A stretch of DNA of 64,000 nt from SAR202 cluster bacterium (GCA_030752795.1 JASMDM010000067.1:124001-188000); one strand, 5' to 3'; positions 29,808-39,389 are shown, numbered from the stretch's first letter. The notes: generated by a model from the sequence alone, not told the origin. Made by a program: numbers and translations.

Positions 29808-30059
29808 ATGCCGATATACATGGACACGCACAAAAACGTCGACGGCCTCACCGCCGAAGCGGTCGCCGGAGCTCACGCCCGCGACGTTGAAGTCCAGGGA
29901 AAATACGACGTCAACTATCTTCGTTACTGGTTCAACCAGAACGAGGGCACCGTGTTTTGCCTCGTCGACGCACCCAGCAAAGAGGCCGCTGAAGCGGTGC
30001 ACCGCGAAGCGCACGGACTCATCGCCGACGAGATCACCGAGGTGTCCGAGGGACAATAA
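29808..30059 (+). CDS. DUF4242 domain-containing protein
   Basis: MPIYMDTHKNVDGLTAEAVAGAHARDVEVQGKYDVNYLRYWFNQNEGTVFCLVDAPSKEAAEAVHREAHG. Confidence 0.9.
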   Translation: MPIYMDTHKNVDGLTAEAVAGAHARDVEVQGKYDVNYLRYWFNQNEGTVFCLVDAPSKEAAEAVHREAHGLIADEITEVSEGQ

Positions 30060-30116
30060 CCTCGGTCCGGGCTCGGTCGTGCCCGCGATCCTTGGACCTC
30101 ATCCAGATCCAGTGGT

Positions 30117-30543
30117 ATGGTCTTTGTCTTGATTACCGAAGACGTCATCACCTACCTCGGACAGAGCAAAGTGGGCGTCATTGCCACGCTCAGGCGGGAC
30201 GGCAGCCCGCACGCAGTACCCCGTTTGGCATCGGTTCGACGGGGAATCGATCCTCGTCTGGACCGAGAAGCACAGGGCGTGGGTCAATAACGTCAATCGC
30301 GATGGCCGGGTTGCGTTCTCGGTCCAAGACGACTCGCCGCCATTCGCCGCGCTGGTGATGCGGGGAACGGCGACCGCGACCGATCGACTGGACGATTCCG
30401 GTTTGGAGGCCGCCAAGGACATTAGCCGCCGCTACCTGAGCGAAGACGAGGTGGACGGCTACGTCGAATCCTACTGGCCGGAACTGCACACCTTCGTACG
30501 AATCGTCCCGGAAACGATCACTCTTTGGCGGCGCGGACACTGA
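30117..30543 (+). pseudogene. pyridoxamine 5'-phosphate oxidase / F420-binding split-barrel family protein with frameshift
   Basis: Frame from 30117: MVFVLITEDVITYLGQSKVGVIATLRRDGSPHAVP; next frame: VWHRFDGESILVWTEKHRAWVNNVNRDGRVAFSVQDD; junction at CCCC 30219-30222. Confidence 0.8.
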
Positions 30544-30559
30544 CGTTCGGCGCTCACGC

Positions 30560-31420
30560 CTAGCTCAGGCCAACCCTCGATAGGAACTCCGGTTTGCCCC
30601 GGATGCCAAGGTTCAACCGGTACAACCCGCCTGCGCCCGGACCGTCTTCTTCGCGAATGTCGCCGCCTGCTGTCGTCACGTACATGTCCGTCAGATCGGG
30701 TCCGCCGAAGGCAACCGCCGAGACCTTTTTCGCCGGAATCGGCACACGCGCGATCTGTTCGCCGCTGGGCGAATAGCGATAGAGCGCTGACCCGTCCCAC
30801 CGAGCCGACCAGACGCAACCCTCGGCGTCTACGGTCATCCCGTCGGGCCCGCCCTCGCCTTCGGGCGTCTCGACGAATACACGTTGATTCGTGATCTCGC
30901 CGGTGTCCATCTCGTAGTCGAAGATGTAGATCTTCCTCTCGAAGGTGTCTGTGAAGTACATCTGCTTCAGGTCAGGCGTGAAACCGAGACCGTTGCACAG
31001 GCCGACACCCTCGAACACCGTGGTCAGCGTGCCGTCCGTGTCGAGTCGATACAGCGTAGCCGATTGAGTGTCGGTGGGCATTGTTCCGCAGAAAACCCGG
31101 CCCGCGGGGTCGGCGATGACGTCGTTGAATCGGTTGTCGAGTTGATCGGGGAGCTCGTCCGCCAGAAACTCGACGGCGCCGTCGCGCAAGACGGCAATCG
31201 AGCATCGATCCATGAATAGCAGCAGCGAGCCGTCTCGCTGGATCGTGAACCCGCCGACTTGCCTGCCGTCGTAGAACTGTTCGTGGATGCGTGTCTGGGG
31301 ATTGAGCCGAAACAGCCGTCCCTGCGGTATGTCGCCCCAGTACAACCGCCCTTCCATCGGATTCCATAGCGGCCCTTCGCCCGTGTGGCACCGATAATCG
31401 GCCATTAATTCTGCTGCCAT
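30560..31420 (-). CDS. SMP-30/gluconolactonase/LRE family protein
   Basis: ADYRCHTGEGPLWNPMEGRLYWGDI; PDGMTVDAEGCVWSARWDGSALYRYSPSGE. Confidence 0.94.
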   Translation of the reverse strand: MAAELMADYRCHTGEGPLWNPMEGRLYWGDIPQGRLFRLNPQTRIHEQFYDGRQVGGFTIQRDGSLLLFMDRCSIAVLRDGAVEFLADELPDQLDNRFNDVIADPAGRVFCGTMPTDTQSATLYRLDTDGTLTTVFEGVGLCNGLGFTPDLKQMYFTDTFERKIYIFDYEMDTGEITNQRVFVETPEGEGGPDGMTVDAEGCVWSARWDGSALYRYSPSGEQIARVPIPAKKVSAVAFGGPDLTDMYVTTAGGDIREEDGPGAGGLYRLNLGIRGKPEFLSRVGLS

Positions 31421-31533
31421 GTCGACCCCCAATCGATTTTCATCAAACATATCGGGTTATGCATCTTCGTCACACTGCATCGTTCAAGTTATACGAGGGT
31501 CCGCGCGAGTTGCAAACCACCGCGCTGCCTTGA

Positions 31534-31562
31534 TTGACATCCAAACGACCCGCGCCTAGAAT
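31534..31562 (+). promoter_or_regulatory. sigma70-like promoter
   Basis: TTGACA - 17 nt - TAGAAT upstream of Lrp/AsnC-like gene. Confidence 0.7.
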
Positions 31563-31633
31563 GCAGGCACTCAACCGTGCCGCATGCGACCGCACTTGGC
31601 TAGCGATCAAAGCTGTCGAAACGGAGGGCGCCT

Positions 31634-31870
31634 ATGTCTACAAAGGCCTACGTTCTGATTGAAACGGCGGTTGGCAAATCCGCTGAGGTGACCCAGGCCC
31701 TCAAAGATTTGTCCAGCACCGAAATCGTCGATGCGGTCACCGGACCCTACGACATCATCGCGGTCGTCGCCGCGGAGGACCTGATCGCAGTCGGTGAAAC
31801 CATCACCAAAGAAATCCACATGATCCCCGGCATCGCGCGCACCATCACGTGCCTATCGGTGGGCGGCTAG
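31634..31870 (+). CDS. stand-alone Lrp/AsnC ligand-binding (RAM) domain protein
   Basis: MSTKAYVLIETAVGKSAEVTQALKDLSSTEIVDAVTGPYDIIAVVAAEDLIAVGETITKEIHMIPGIARTITCL. Confidence 0.93.
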   Translation: MSTKAYVLIETAVGKSAEVTQALKDLSSTEIVDAVTGPYDIIAVVAAEDLIAVGETITKEIHMIPGIARTITCLSVGG

Positions 31871-31900
31871 TCGGACGGCCCGCAGCCACAGGCGCCGAAT

Positions 31901-32797
31901 CTATAACGCCTTCACCGTCGATAGTTCAAGCTGGTCGACTTGGCGGGCCAGTTCTCGATACGTGAGGTCATCCGGCCTCATGCCAGGATGGCGGACGTTG
32001 GCAGCCTTGAACACCCCTCGTAGCCGCAGCACCTCTTTCGTCAGGTAGATTGCGATCCCCTGGCCCTGTCCCAAAGTCTGAAGCAGCGGGATGTACCGCT
32101 CGAACTCGCGCGTGGCTTCACCGTCTCTGCCGTCCTGATACAGATCCCAGACCGCGCGGAACACCTCGGGTATCGCGGCCGCGGGCATCGTCCCCACAGA
32201 CCCGCGACGCAACTCCTCCACGAAGAAGTTGCCGCCTGCCCCGCCGAAGATGACCAGGTCGTCGCCGGCCAACTCCTTCGCCTGAGCAACTCTGGGCGCG
32301 GTCGGTGAGACCTCGACCTTCGCGTAACAGGCGTTCTCCGATTCGCGTGCGATCTGCACCGCCAGCGGCGGGGGCACGGGTCCAGAGCTGATGTCCTGGA
32401 TGAAAATCGGAATTTCGATCGCGTCGGAGATTTGTCGGAAATATTCTCTGATCGAAACTGGCGCCGCCCCGGCCGGAGGAACTGCCATGACCGCGTCCGC
32501 GCCGAGTTCCTGGGCGTTCCAGCTATACTGGATCGCCAGATCCGTTCCAGGGCCGCCCGTATTGATGACGACCTTGACGCGTCCTCTCGCCTGGTCCACC
32601 ACCGCGGTCGTCGCGAGATCGCGCTCCGACTCCGAGAGCTTGTACACCTCGCTGGCCATCGCTACGCCGACGCCGTGGACGCCGGCGTCGACAAGATATT
32701 CGACCTCTCGTTGCAAATCCTCGACATCGATACGCGAGTCGTCGTCGAAAGGCATCGCTAGAATCGGATAGACGCCTCGCATCGTGCGGTCTACCAT
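31901..32797 (-). CDS. dihydrodipicolinate synthase/N-acetylneuraminate lyase family protein
   Basis: MRGVYPILAMPFDDDSRIDVEDLQREVEYLVDAGVHGVGVAMASEVYKLSESER; KVVINTGGPGTDLAIQYSWNAQELGADAVMAVPP. Confidence 0.92.
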   Translation of the reverse strand: MVDRTMRGVYPILAMPFDDDSRIDVEDLQREVEYLVDAGVHGVGVAMASEVYKLSESERDLATTAVVDQARGRVKVVINTGGPGTDLAIQYSWNAQELGADAVMAVPPAGAAPVSIREYFRQISDAIEIPIFIQDISSGPVPPPLAVQIARESENACYAKVEVSPTAPRVAQAKELAGDDLVIFGGAGGNFFVEELRRGSVGTMPAAAIPEVFRAVWDLYQDGRDGEATREFERYIPLLQTLGQGQGIAIYLTKEVLRLRGVFKAANVRHPGMRPDDLTYRELARQVDQLELSTVKAL

Positions 32798-32933
32798 CGG
32801 ATTTCCTCCCTCAAACAGCATGTGAACGTCGGCCATAATCGCCGACGCCCGTAGTCTAGAAGTGGTCGGATGCCCTGTCAAGAACGGCCATGGGGATGCG
32901 TCGGCGCCAGTGAAGCCGTCGAAAACGAAAAAC

Positions 32934-32965
32934 GCCGGAACGGTCAAGGTGAGCCGTTCCGGCGA
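32934..32965 (-). terminator. Rho-independent terminator of the repeat lipoprotein gene
   Basis: Minus strand CGCCGGAACGG-CTCACCTTGA-CCGTTCCGGCG followed by TTTTTCGTTTT. Confidence 0.88.
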
Positions 32966-32986
32966 ATTGGACTTGGGTTGGCGCTT

Positions 32987-34618
32987 CTATGCAGCGAAGG
33001 TCTCGGACAGATCGCCGTTGACCGTGACCGTGTACGTCTCGCCGGCGACGAATCCGTCTCCCAGAGGGATTTCAGTCTCGACGATCGGCAGATCGGCCGT
33101 GCAAGGCATCATTCCGGTAACCTCGTAGTGAGTGACCGTCACGTCGACCGCGCCGTTGTATGGCCGAGAAACGCTGTATCCGTTGAACCACGAGCAACTG
33201 CTGCCTTTCGGAAGCTGGGAGACAACGTTCAACGTGTACGCGCCCGACTCGGTTTGGGGTGCAACGACTTCGATGTGCTCAACCGGCGAGTCGGCAATGA
33301 CTGCTTCCGGTCCTTCGAGGTCGCGTGCGGTGAAGGATGTGATCGCGGCGCCGTTGACGGTGACGCGGTACGCTTGATTAGGCGCGAAGTCGGTCCCGAG
33401 CGGAATCTCAGTCGACACGACTGGCAGATCCGCGGTGCAGGGCATCATCTCAGTCACCTCGAAGTGGGTGACCGTCACGTCGATGACTCCCGCGTAGGGA
33501 CGCGCAACATCGTATCCGTTGAACCACGAGCAACTGCTGCCTTTCGGAAGCCGAGAGACGACCTGCAGGATGTACGCGGTTGGGTCCGACTCGGAGACTA
33601 CAACATCCACGCGCTCGATTGGCGAGTCCGCCATCGCGGTCTTGGGGCCTTCGTCTTGGGCCGTGAATGCATTCGTCACGTTTCCGTTTACCGACACCAT
33701 GTACGTCTCGCCAGCCGTGAAGTCGCTGCCGAGCTCGACTTCGCCTTCGTGGATGCCGTACATCATCGTGCAGGGCACTGGCTCCGTCGGGGCAAAGTTG
33801 GTGACGGCGACGTCGATGTGGGCGCCTTCGCAAGCTACGGAGTAGTCTCCGAATTTGACGCATCCGCCCGGTAGACCGGAAACGATGTGCAGCGTGTATT
33901 CGCGCGGGTTCGAATCGGAAGTCGTCAACTCGACGCTTTCTATCGGAGCCCGCGTCTCGGTCATGGCTGGTATGACTGGATCGGGGGGTTGCGCTGGCGA
34001 GGTCGCGACCTTGGTCAGCACCATGTCGACGTTTGTCGGCCCGCCGCGAGTGATCACGCTGTACCGGGTGTCGTTGATGAACGCTAGCTTTCCGCTTTGC
34101 GTGATCCTGGCCTGGACCGCGTAGCTGAACCTGTCATCGATTTCCGCTGGGTTGTATTCGATCTCGAACGCGATCGGAACCTGACCGGGGCTCACGATGA
34201 TCTGCTCTCCGATAGTAATGGCCGGAGCATCCATCCTTGAAACGTCAATCAGCTTGATTTCGACGACTGAATCGGGTGTCAGCGCGATGCGTTCCCGATA
34301 AGCGACCGTACCGGTGATTGTCGCGATCGCTGGCGCTTCTATCTCTACAGGCGCCGCCGGACCGACGGGAGCCACTGGGTTGGACGGTTGTGCCGGCATA
34401 ACCGGAGCGATGGGCTCGACGAGCGCTGCCGGGATTGCCGGAGCTATGGGCTTGATGGACACAATCGATTCTGCGGGAACCGCTGGTTGGCTGGGCGCCG
34501 CGGGTATTGCCGTCGCGGGCGGTTGTGCTGGCGCCGGGCTTGCGGGAGCGCTTGAACAGGCGATCATCGCCCCAGCTACCAAACTCAATGCTAGTGTCGC
34601 TACGATCCTGGGTGTCAT
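32987..34618 (-). CDS. secreted lipoprotein: YbaY-like domain plus three about 100-aa tandem repeats
   Basis: Lipobox GAMIACSS; Pro/Ala linker; YbaY-like TGTVAYRERIALTPDSVVEIKLIDVSRMDAP...; repeats starting PIESVELTT, PIERVDVVV, PVEHIEVVA. Confidence 0.8.
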   Translation of the reverse strand: MTPRIVATLALSLVAGAMIACSSAPASPAPAQPPATAIPAAPSQPAVPAESIVSIKPIAPAIPAALVEPIAPVMPAQPSNPVAPVGPAAPVEIEAPAIATITGTVAYRERIALTPDSVVEIKLIDVSRMDAPAITIGEQIIVSPGQVPIAFEIEYNPAEIDDRFSYAVQARITQSGKLAFINDTRYSVITRGGPTNVDMVLTKVATSPAQPPDPVIPAMTETRAPIESVELTTSDSNPREYTLHIVSGLPGGCVKFGDYSVACEGAHIDVAVTNFAPTEPVPCTMMYGIHEGEVELGSDFTAGETYMVSVNGNVTNAFTAQDEGPKTAMADSPIERVDVVVSESDPTAYILQVVSRLPKGSSCSWFNGYDVARPYAGVIDVTVTHFEVTEMMPCTADLPVVSTEIPLGTDFAPNQAYRVTVNGAAITSFTARDLEGPEAVIADSPVEHIEVVAPQTESGAYTLNVVSQLPKGSSCSWFNGYSVSRPYNGAVDVTVTHYEVTGMMPCTADLPIVETEIPLGDGFVAGETYTVTVNGDLSETFAA

Positions 34619-34793
34619 GTCAATTTCTCCTCTGCTTTGATTTGTGATTTCTATAACTTATGACGTACGACGTCACAGTTTTGTTCCACAAACCAAACAG
34701 GGAACGAAAAACTCGAAACGAGCGGGGGCGCCAAAAAGGGGAGTGTCGTCGGCCAATTGAATCTGGAGTCTACGCTACGTTCAGCCTGCCGGT

Positions 34794-35468
34794 TTAGGCT
34801 TCCAACACGTGCAGGGTCTCGATAGAGGCGTCGGGCGAAACTAGCGCCACGTAGTCCCTGATTTGCTCCAGGTGAGCTGTGATCTGCTCGGTCGATATGC
34901 CTTCGGGGCCGTAGATCGTAAACAGCACGTCCGTGGTGTCTCCTGAGATCGGCGTTCGTTTGTCGGGACCGTAGATGATGCTGGACATGACCCCATCGGT
35001 GTCGGCGATGAACATGTCGCCTTCCGTCAGGGTTTGCTCTTTGCCGTTCAGCATCGTGTAGGACTCGTCGCCGGCGGCCACGCCGACGACGACGGGCTCG
35101 CGAATAGAAGCGAGGTCGTGACCCGCCGTCAGGAGCTGGTTGTCGAGCTCCGCCGCGAACATCGCGCTGACCAACGCCGACGGTCTGGGCATATTTCGAC
35201 CCTTGACCGTGACCGACTCCAATTGTCCCTGGACGTGATAGGTCTTCTTGAATCGCCGGTAGTATGCTGTGTATGCTTGGACGGTCGGCAGGGTGCGGAT
35301 CACAGGCCTGCCTCCTTCCGAATACCGTCGGCGTAGATCGGTCTCGACATCGGCCATCCGACTATCCAGATCGGGGTGGTTCTTCGGGTTCGACACCCCG
35401 TGGATTGCCAGCACGCCAATCGACGCCTCGGGATAAGCTTGTCGCCAGGCATCTGTTGCAGTCAACAT
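34794..35468 (-). CDS. B3/B4 domain (PheRS beta-like) protein
   Basis: WRQAYPEASIGVLAIHGVSN...PVIRTLPTVQAYTAYYRRFKKTYHVQGQLESVTVKGRNMPRPSALVSAMFAAELDNQLLTAGHD. Confidence 0.85.
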   Translation of the reverse strand: MLTATDAWRQAYPEASIGVLAIHGVSNPKNHPDLDSRMADVETDLRRRYSEGGRPVIRTLPTVQAYTAYYRRFKKTYHVQGQLESVTVKGRNMPRPSALVSAMFAAELDNQLLTAGHDLASIREPVVVGVAAGDESYTMLNGKEQTLTEGDMFIADTDGVMSSIIYGPDKRTPISGDTTDVLFTIYGPEGISTEQITAHLEQIRDYVALVSPDASIETLHVLEA

Positions 35469-35568
35469 GGTGCACCTCCGTGGTTACATCGATCTGTTGC
35501 CGATCACAGCGAAGCGGATTCAGAGTATCACACGCGGCCCGGCGCCCTGTTGGCGGGATCGCCGTAAA

Positions 35569-36903
35569 TCAAGGCTTCGTGACCAGCCTGGATATCGTCT
35601 TGTCGAAAGAGAGAATGTAGAGCTCTCCGGCTGGATCCTCCGCGAACGACGAAATTTCGAGGACCGTGTCGGCGAGTTCGGTCTGGGTCACAACCGAATC
35701 TTCGCCACTCGTAAGCACCCAAATCTTCCCGGAACAAAAGTCGCCGTAGACGTACGCTCCGTAAAGCTCGGGAAGCCGTGTCCCTCGATAGACGTATCCG
35801 CCTGTGATCGAACACCCGTCGTCGCGGCCGTACGCGCCGACTGGGAGTTCTAGGCCGGCCGTGTCGCACGGTCCTTGGGGTCGCGGATAGCAATCGCTCT
35901 CCTCCATCGCGTTCAAGCCGTAGTTTAGACCCGGCTTGATCACGTCGATCTCCTCGAGCCGGTTCTGACCGACATCGCCCGCCCAAAGGTCGCCGGTCAG
36001 CCGATCGAACGTGAATCGCCATGGGTTCCGCAGCCCGTACGCTCAAATCTCGCCTCGGGCGTTGCTCAATTCGATGAATGGGTTGTCGCCCGGTATCGTG
36101 TACGAACCGGTCGAGTCCAGGCTTGCGACATCGAAACGAAGGATCGTGCCCAGATGCGTTGCCGGATCCTGGCCGTTCCCGCGGGGGTCGCCTCGGCTTC
36201 CGGCGTCGCCCAATCCCAGGTACAGGTACCCGTCGGGTCCGAAGAGCACCTGCCCGCCGTTGTGGTTCTGGTATGGCTGATCGACCTCCAAAACCACGAG
36301 CTCGCTGTCGGGGTCCGCACTGAGGCCGTCTGGTTCAACAGTGAACCGAGACAGCACGCCCCGATTGGGGTCGGACGCGTTGTAGTACACGAAAAGATAT
36401 CCGGTTCGCTGAAAGTCCGGACCCAGGGCCAGTCCCAACAACCCCTCCTCGTTGCCTCGGTCCTTAACGCGATCCCTGATATCGAGTAACTCCGTGGCTT
36501 CGCCGTTTTCATCGCTGGCGTCGAAGCTCATGATTTGGCCAGGTTGGAGTACAAGGAACGCCGTGCCGGACACGTCGTCTGCGAAAGCCAAAGCGATCAT
36601 GCGGCTGTAAGAGATCTTGGGGTAAGCATGCTCGACTCGAAACGCGCCTGCCAGCACACGTTGAACGGGGATCGGAACGGGAGTTGGCGTCGCCGTTGGC
36701 GTAAGCACAGTCACCGTCAAAGCGGCGGGTGTCGGTCGAACCTCAGGAGTAATCGGAGTGGCGCGGGCCGGGGTTGGCGATGATGGTGGCGCCTGCGTAA
36801 TCGCCGTGGGCGCGGTTGGCGGTGATGCCGGTGTTCGGTCGCCGCCGCCACCGCACGACATCGCAGCCAATGCAGCCACGGCGACGATCAATAGACTTCG
36901 CAT
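35569..36903 (-). pseudogene. PQQ-dependent sugar (sorbosone-like) dehydrogenase lipoprotein with in-frame TGA at a conserved Trp position
   Basis: GLLGLALGPDFQRTGYLFVYYNASDPNRGVLSRF...LSNARGEI-[TGA]-AYGLRNPWRFTFDRLTGDLWAGDVGQNRLEEIDVIKPGLNYGLNAMEESDCY; both halves in one frame. Confidence 0.88.
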
Positions 36904-37101
36904 CCCGAGATTATACGCGAGTCACGCGATTCGGCGGCGGTGGCGTAGACGATGCGACGCGACGTCTGTTATCGGATCCTGCCGGGGCAGCAGGCAGACG
37001 TCGCGTCAGTTTGGGGGGGAAACTTGTATTGTAGCCGACCCCTGATCTCTCGATCTCAGAGGCGTCGGTGAACTCGGCCCACGGGTCGAGTTCATTTTTC
37101 C

Positions 37102-37269
37102 TTAGCTCATGTTCCCATAGCGCTGAGATGCCATGCGCTTGTAGTCGCTCCTGGCCTCGTCGATCGTGGGGCCGAATTGGCCGGTCTCCTGGCGAACCCG
37201 GTTCAAATAGGCCTCGAACCCGGTGGAGATGGTGCCGTGCCTGAATACGTGGGTGATCTTGTTAAACAT
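37102..37269 (-). CDS. small hypothetical protein (55 aa)
   Basis: MFNKITHVFRHGTISTGFEAYLNRVRQETGQFGPTIDEARSDYKRMASQRYGNMS; AGGAG SD-like sequence upstream of the ATG. Confidence 0.55.
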   Translation of the reverse strand: MFNKITHVFRHGTISTGFEAYLNRVRQETGQFGPTIDEARSDYKRMASQRYGNMS

Positions 37270-37413
37270 TGTGATCTTTCTCCTTCTTTTGCGGATCACC
37301 AACTGCGTTAGTGATTCATGTATTACTCTTCTAGTATCAGACATGTCAGTCATACCGCAAGGGATACTTCATGATATACTTCATTCGATTACGTGATAAT
37401 GAAGGCGGCCGGC

Positions 37414-38316
37414 ATGGAACTCAGAGAGTTACGCAGTTTTTGTACAGCCGCCAGAGTGCGCAGCATCTCGAGGGCCTCGGAGATTCTTGGCATGGGGCAG
37501 CCGACGGTCACCACGCACATCAAGAAGCTCGAGGCTGAGCTCGGTGCCACGTTGTTCGACAGGTTCAAGCGTCCCATCCAGCTCACGTCGGTCGGCAAGA
37601 CGCTGGCCGAGGTCGCGACTCCGCTCGTCGAAGGCATCGACGCGCTGGCCCAGACGGCTTCCGAAGCAGAGGAACGCGGACCAGTCGTGGTCGCCTCCAC
37701 GCCAGACATCATTCCCCACACCCTTCTTCGAGTCGTGCGGGTGTTCCTGGCCCGCCACCCTCACATCCACCTGCGCATCAACTCGGCCACTCGGCGGGAG
37801 GTCGTGCGTCGAGTCGTCATCGGCGATGCCGACATGGGGATCGTCGCGCATGACGACATGGACGACCAACTCGATTTCGAAGGTCTGTTCGTCTACGACC
37901 GCGCGCTGGTAACGCCAAAGGATCACCCGCTGCTGGAAGAACCCCTGGAGTCGCTGACACAAGTCGCAAAGTGGCCGTTGATATTGATGGGGCCGGGAAC
38001 GCACACGCGTGAAATGCTCGAAGCCGAACTGCGCAGACACGGTGTGGACTACGAGATCATCGTCGAGCTCGACAGCCTCGACATGATCAAACGTTACGTT
38101 GCCCTCGGGATGGGGGTGTCAATCGGACCCAAGCTGGCCATCGACCCGCAAGATGAGCACGAATTAGGGGTTGTCAGCCTGTCCCACCTGCTGCCGTTCG
38201 AGCAAGGCGGCATCATCACCCCTCGGGGCAAACGGCTTTCGCCGGCGGCCGAAAAATTCGCGGCAGTGATGAGGGACACGTTGGCCGCGGCGACATCGCC
38301 CAAACTCTCGCGCTAG
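37414..38316 (+). CDS. LysR family transcriptional regulator
   Basis: MELRELRSFCTAARVRSISRASEILGMGQPTVTTHIKKLEAELGATLFDR wHTH; LysR substrate domain. Confidence 0.95.
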   Translation: MELRELRSFCTAARVRSISRASEILGMGQPTVTTHIKKLEAELGATLFDRFKRPIQLTSVGKTLAEVATPLVEGIDALAQTASEAEERGPVVVASTPDIIPHTLLRVVRVFLARHPHIHLRINSATRREVVRRVVIGDADMGIVAHDDMDDQLDFEGLFVYDRALVTPKDHPLLEEPLESLTQVAKWPLILMGPGTHTREMLEAELRRHGVDYEIIVELDSLDMIKRYVALGMGVSIGPKLAIDPQDEHELGVVSLSHLLPFEQGGIITPRGKRLSPAAEKFAAVMRDTLAAATSPKLSR

Positions 38317-38339
38317 GCGAGATCTCGGCGACCGCGGAG

Positions 38340-39389
38340 TTACCCCCGTTTTATCCCGACCAGCTTGCCGGTCACGACGATGCGGTGATCGTAGACGAGC
38401 CTGGGAACGCACGCCACAAGCGTTATCGTCGCGTCGTCCGAGTCGTAGAGCCTCAGATCGTCCTGATGCACGACCCGCGTGGCAGTCACCTGGTAAAGAA
38501 ACTCCTCGCCGTTCGATTCCAGGCTCACGTAGACGGGGTCGCCGTTTCTTAGCAGTTCAGGTATTTCTGGCAAACGGTGGAAGACATTGCCCTCGCCCTT
38601 GATCGGGCTCTCAAGGTGGCCGAAATACCAGGAGTTCCCCGTCTCGCCCGGGTTGGCGCTTTCGGGGATGCGGCCCACGACCTTGTTCGGAGTCTCGTAC
38701 TCGCTGCTGTCGCCCAAATCGATGATGGCAAGATCCGACACACTTGAGTCGACGCCGATGGTCGGGATGGTGATTCGCGTCGCGGCAGATCCCTCGCCGC
38801 GGTGCAGCGCGTCCGAGGCCGTAGCTTGCGTGTAACCGTCGGGCCTCCGTATCTCACCAAACGTGTATTCGTCGGCGCCAGCCCACTGAGGATCGCCCCA
38901 GTATTTCGGATGTACGTTGAAACCAGGATAGATGGCGTTGTAGCTGGAAACGAGGACGCCCCCATCGGCCGGAGGAAACTCGACCGGGCTGACTTCCTTG
39001 GCAGCTTGAGGCGCCTGGGTAGGCGACGCCTCGGCCTTGGAGGCTTTCACCGCGACGACCGGAACGGGCGACGGGGGAACCGATGCGGTCGGCGCGATCA
39101 GCACACCGCCGGCTTCGACGAACGAACGCGTGTCGGTCGTGACCGTTCTGATCGGCTTGAAGCTGCCGTCGGGGAGCAGGGCTCCGTGCACCTGAAGAGC
39201 ATCGGCCGGGAGAGCGGGGAGAGCGACGGGACCGTCGATCGTGGCATTCAATTCGTCCAAGCGTGACGACGAATAGAGGCCGAAGCCGTAGTAAAAGCCC
39301 ACCGCGGCCAGCACGGCAACGCCCACGATGATCGTTCCTACACCGCCAACCAACACCGGCCAGCGTCTGCGTTTGATCGTCGACATCGA
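38340..39389 (-). CDS. sortase family protein
   Basis: N-terminal TM; NSWYFGHLESP (His), TITLVACVPRLVYDHRIVVTG (Cys/Arg active-site motif). Confidence 0.9.
   Translation of the reverse strand, partial: SMSTIKRRRWPVLVGGVGTIIVGVAVLAAVGFYYGFGLYSSSRLDELNATIDGPVALPALPADALQVHGALLPDGSFKPIRTVTTDTRSFVEAGGVLIAPTASVPPSPVPVVAVKASKAEASPTQAPQAAKEVSPVEFPPADGGVLVSSYNAIYPGFNVHPKYWGDPQWAGADEYTFGEIRRPDGYTQATASDALHRGEGSAATRITIPTIGVDSSVSDLAIIDLGDSSEYETPNKVVGRIPESANPGETGNSWYFGHLESPIKGEGNVFHRLPEIPELLRNGDPVYVSLESNGEEFLYQVTATRVVHQDDLRLYDSDDATITLVACVPRLVYDHRIVVTGKLVGIKRG

Noticed and set aside
34314-34640. Collagen-like Gly-rich ORF (GAAGPTGATGLDGCAGITGAMG...)
   Set aside because: Antisense of the Pro/Ala-rich linker of the minus-strand lipoprotein; GC composition produces the Gly pattern.
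36043-36045. Genome-wide UGA=Trp code change
   Set aside because: Many genes here end in TGA at homology-supported positions (4923, 18749, 22535, 26353), so TGA is a normal stop.
36043-36045. Selenocysteine at the sugar dehydrogenase TGA
   Set aside because: The position is a Trp in the family motif GEIWAYGLRNPWR, not Cys, so Sec insertion is not expected.
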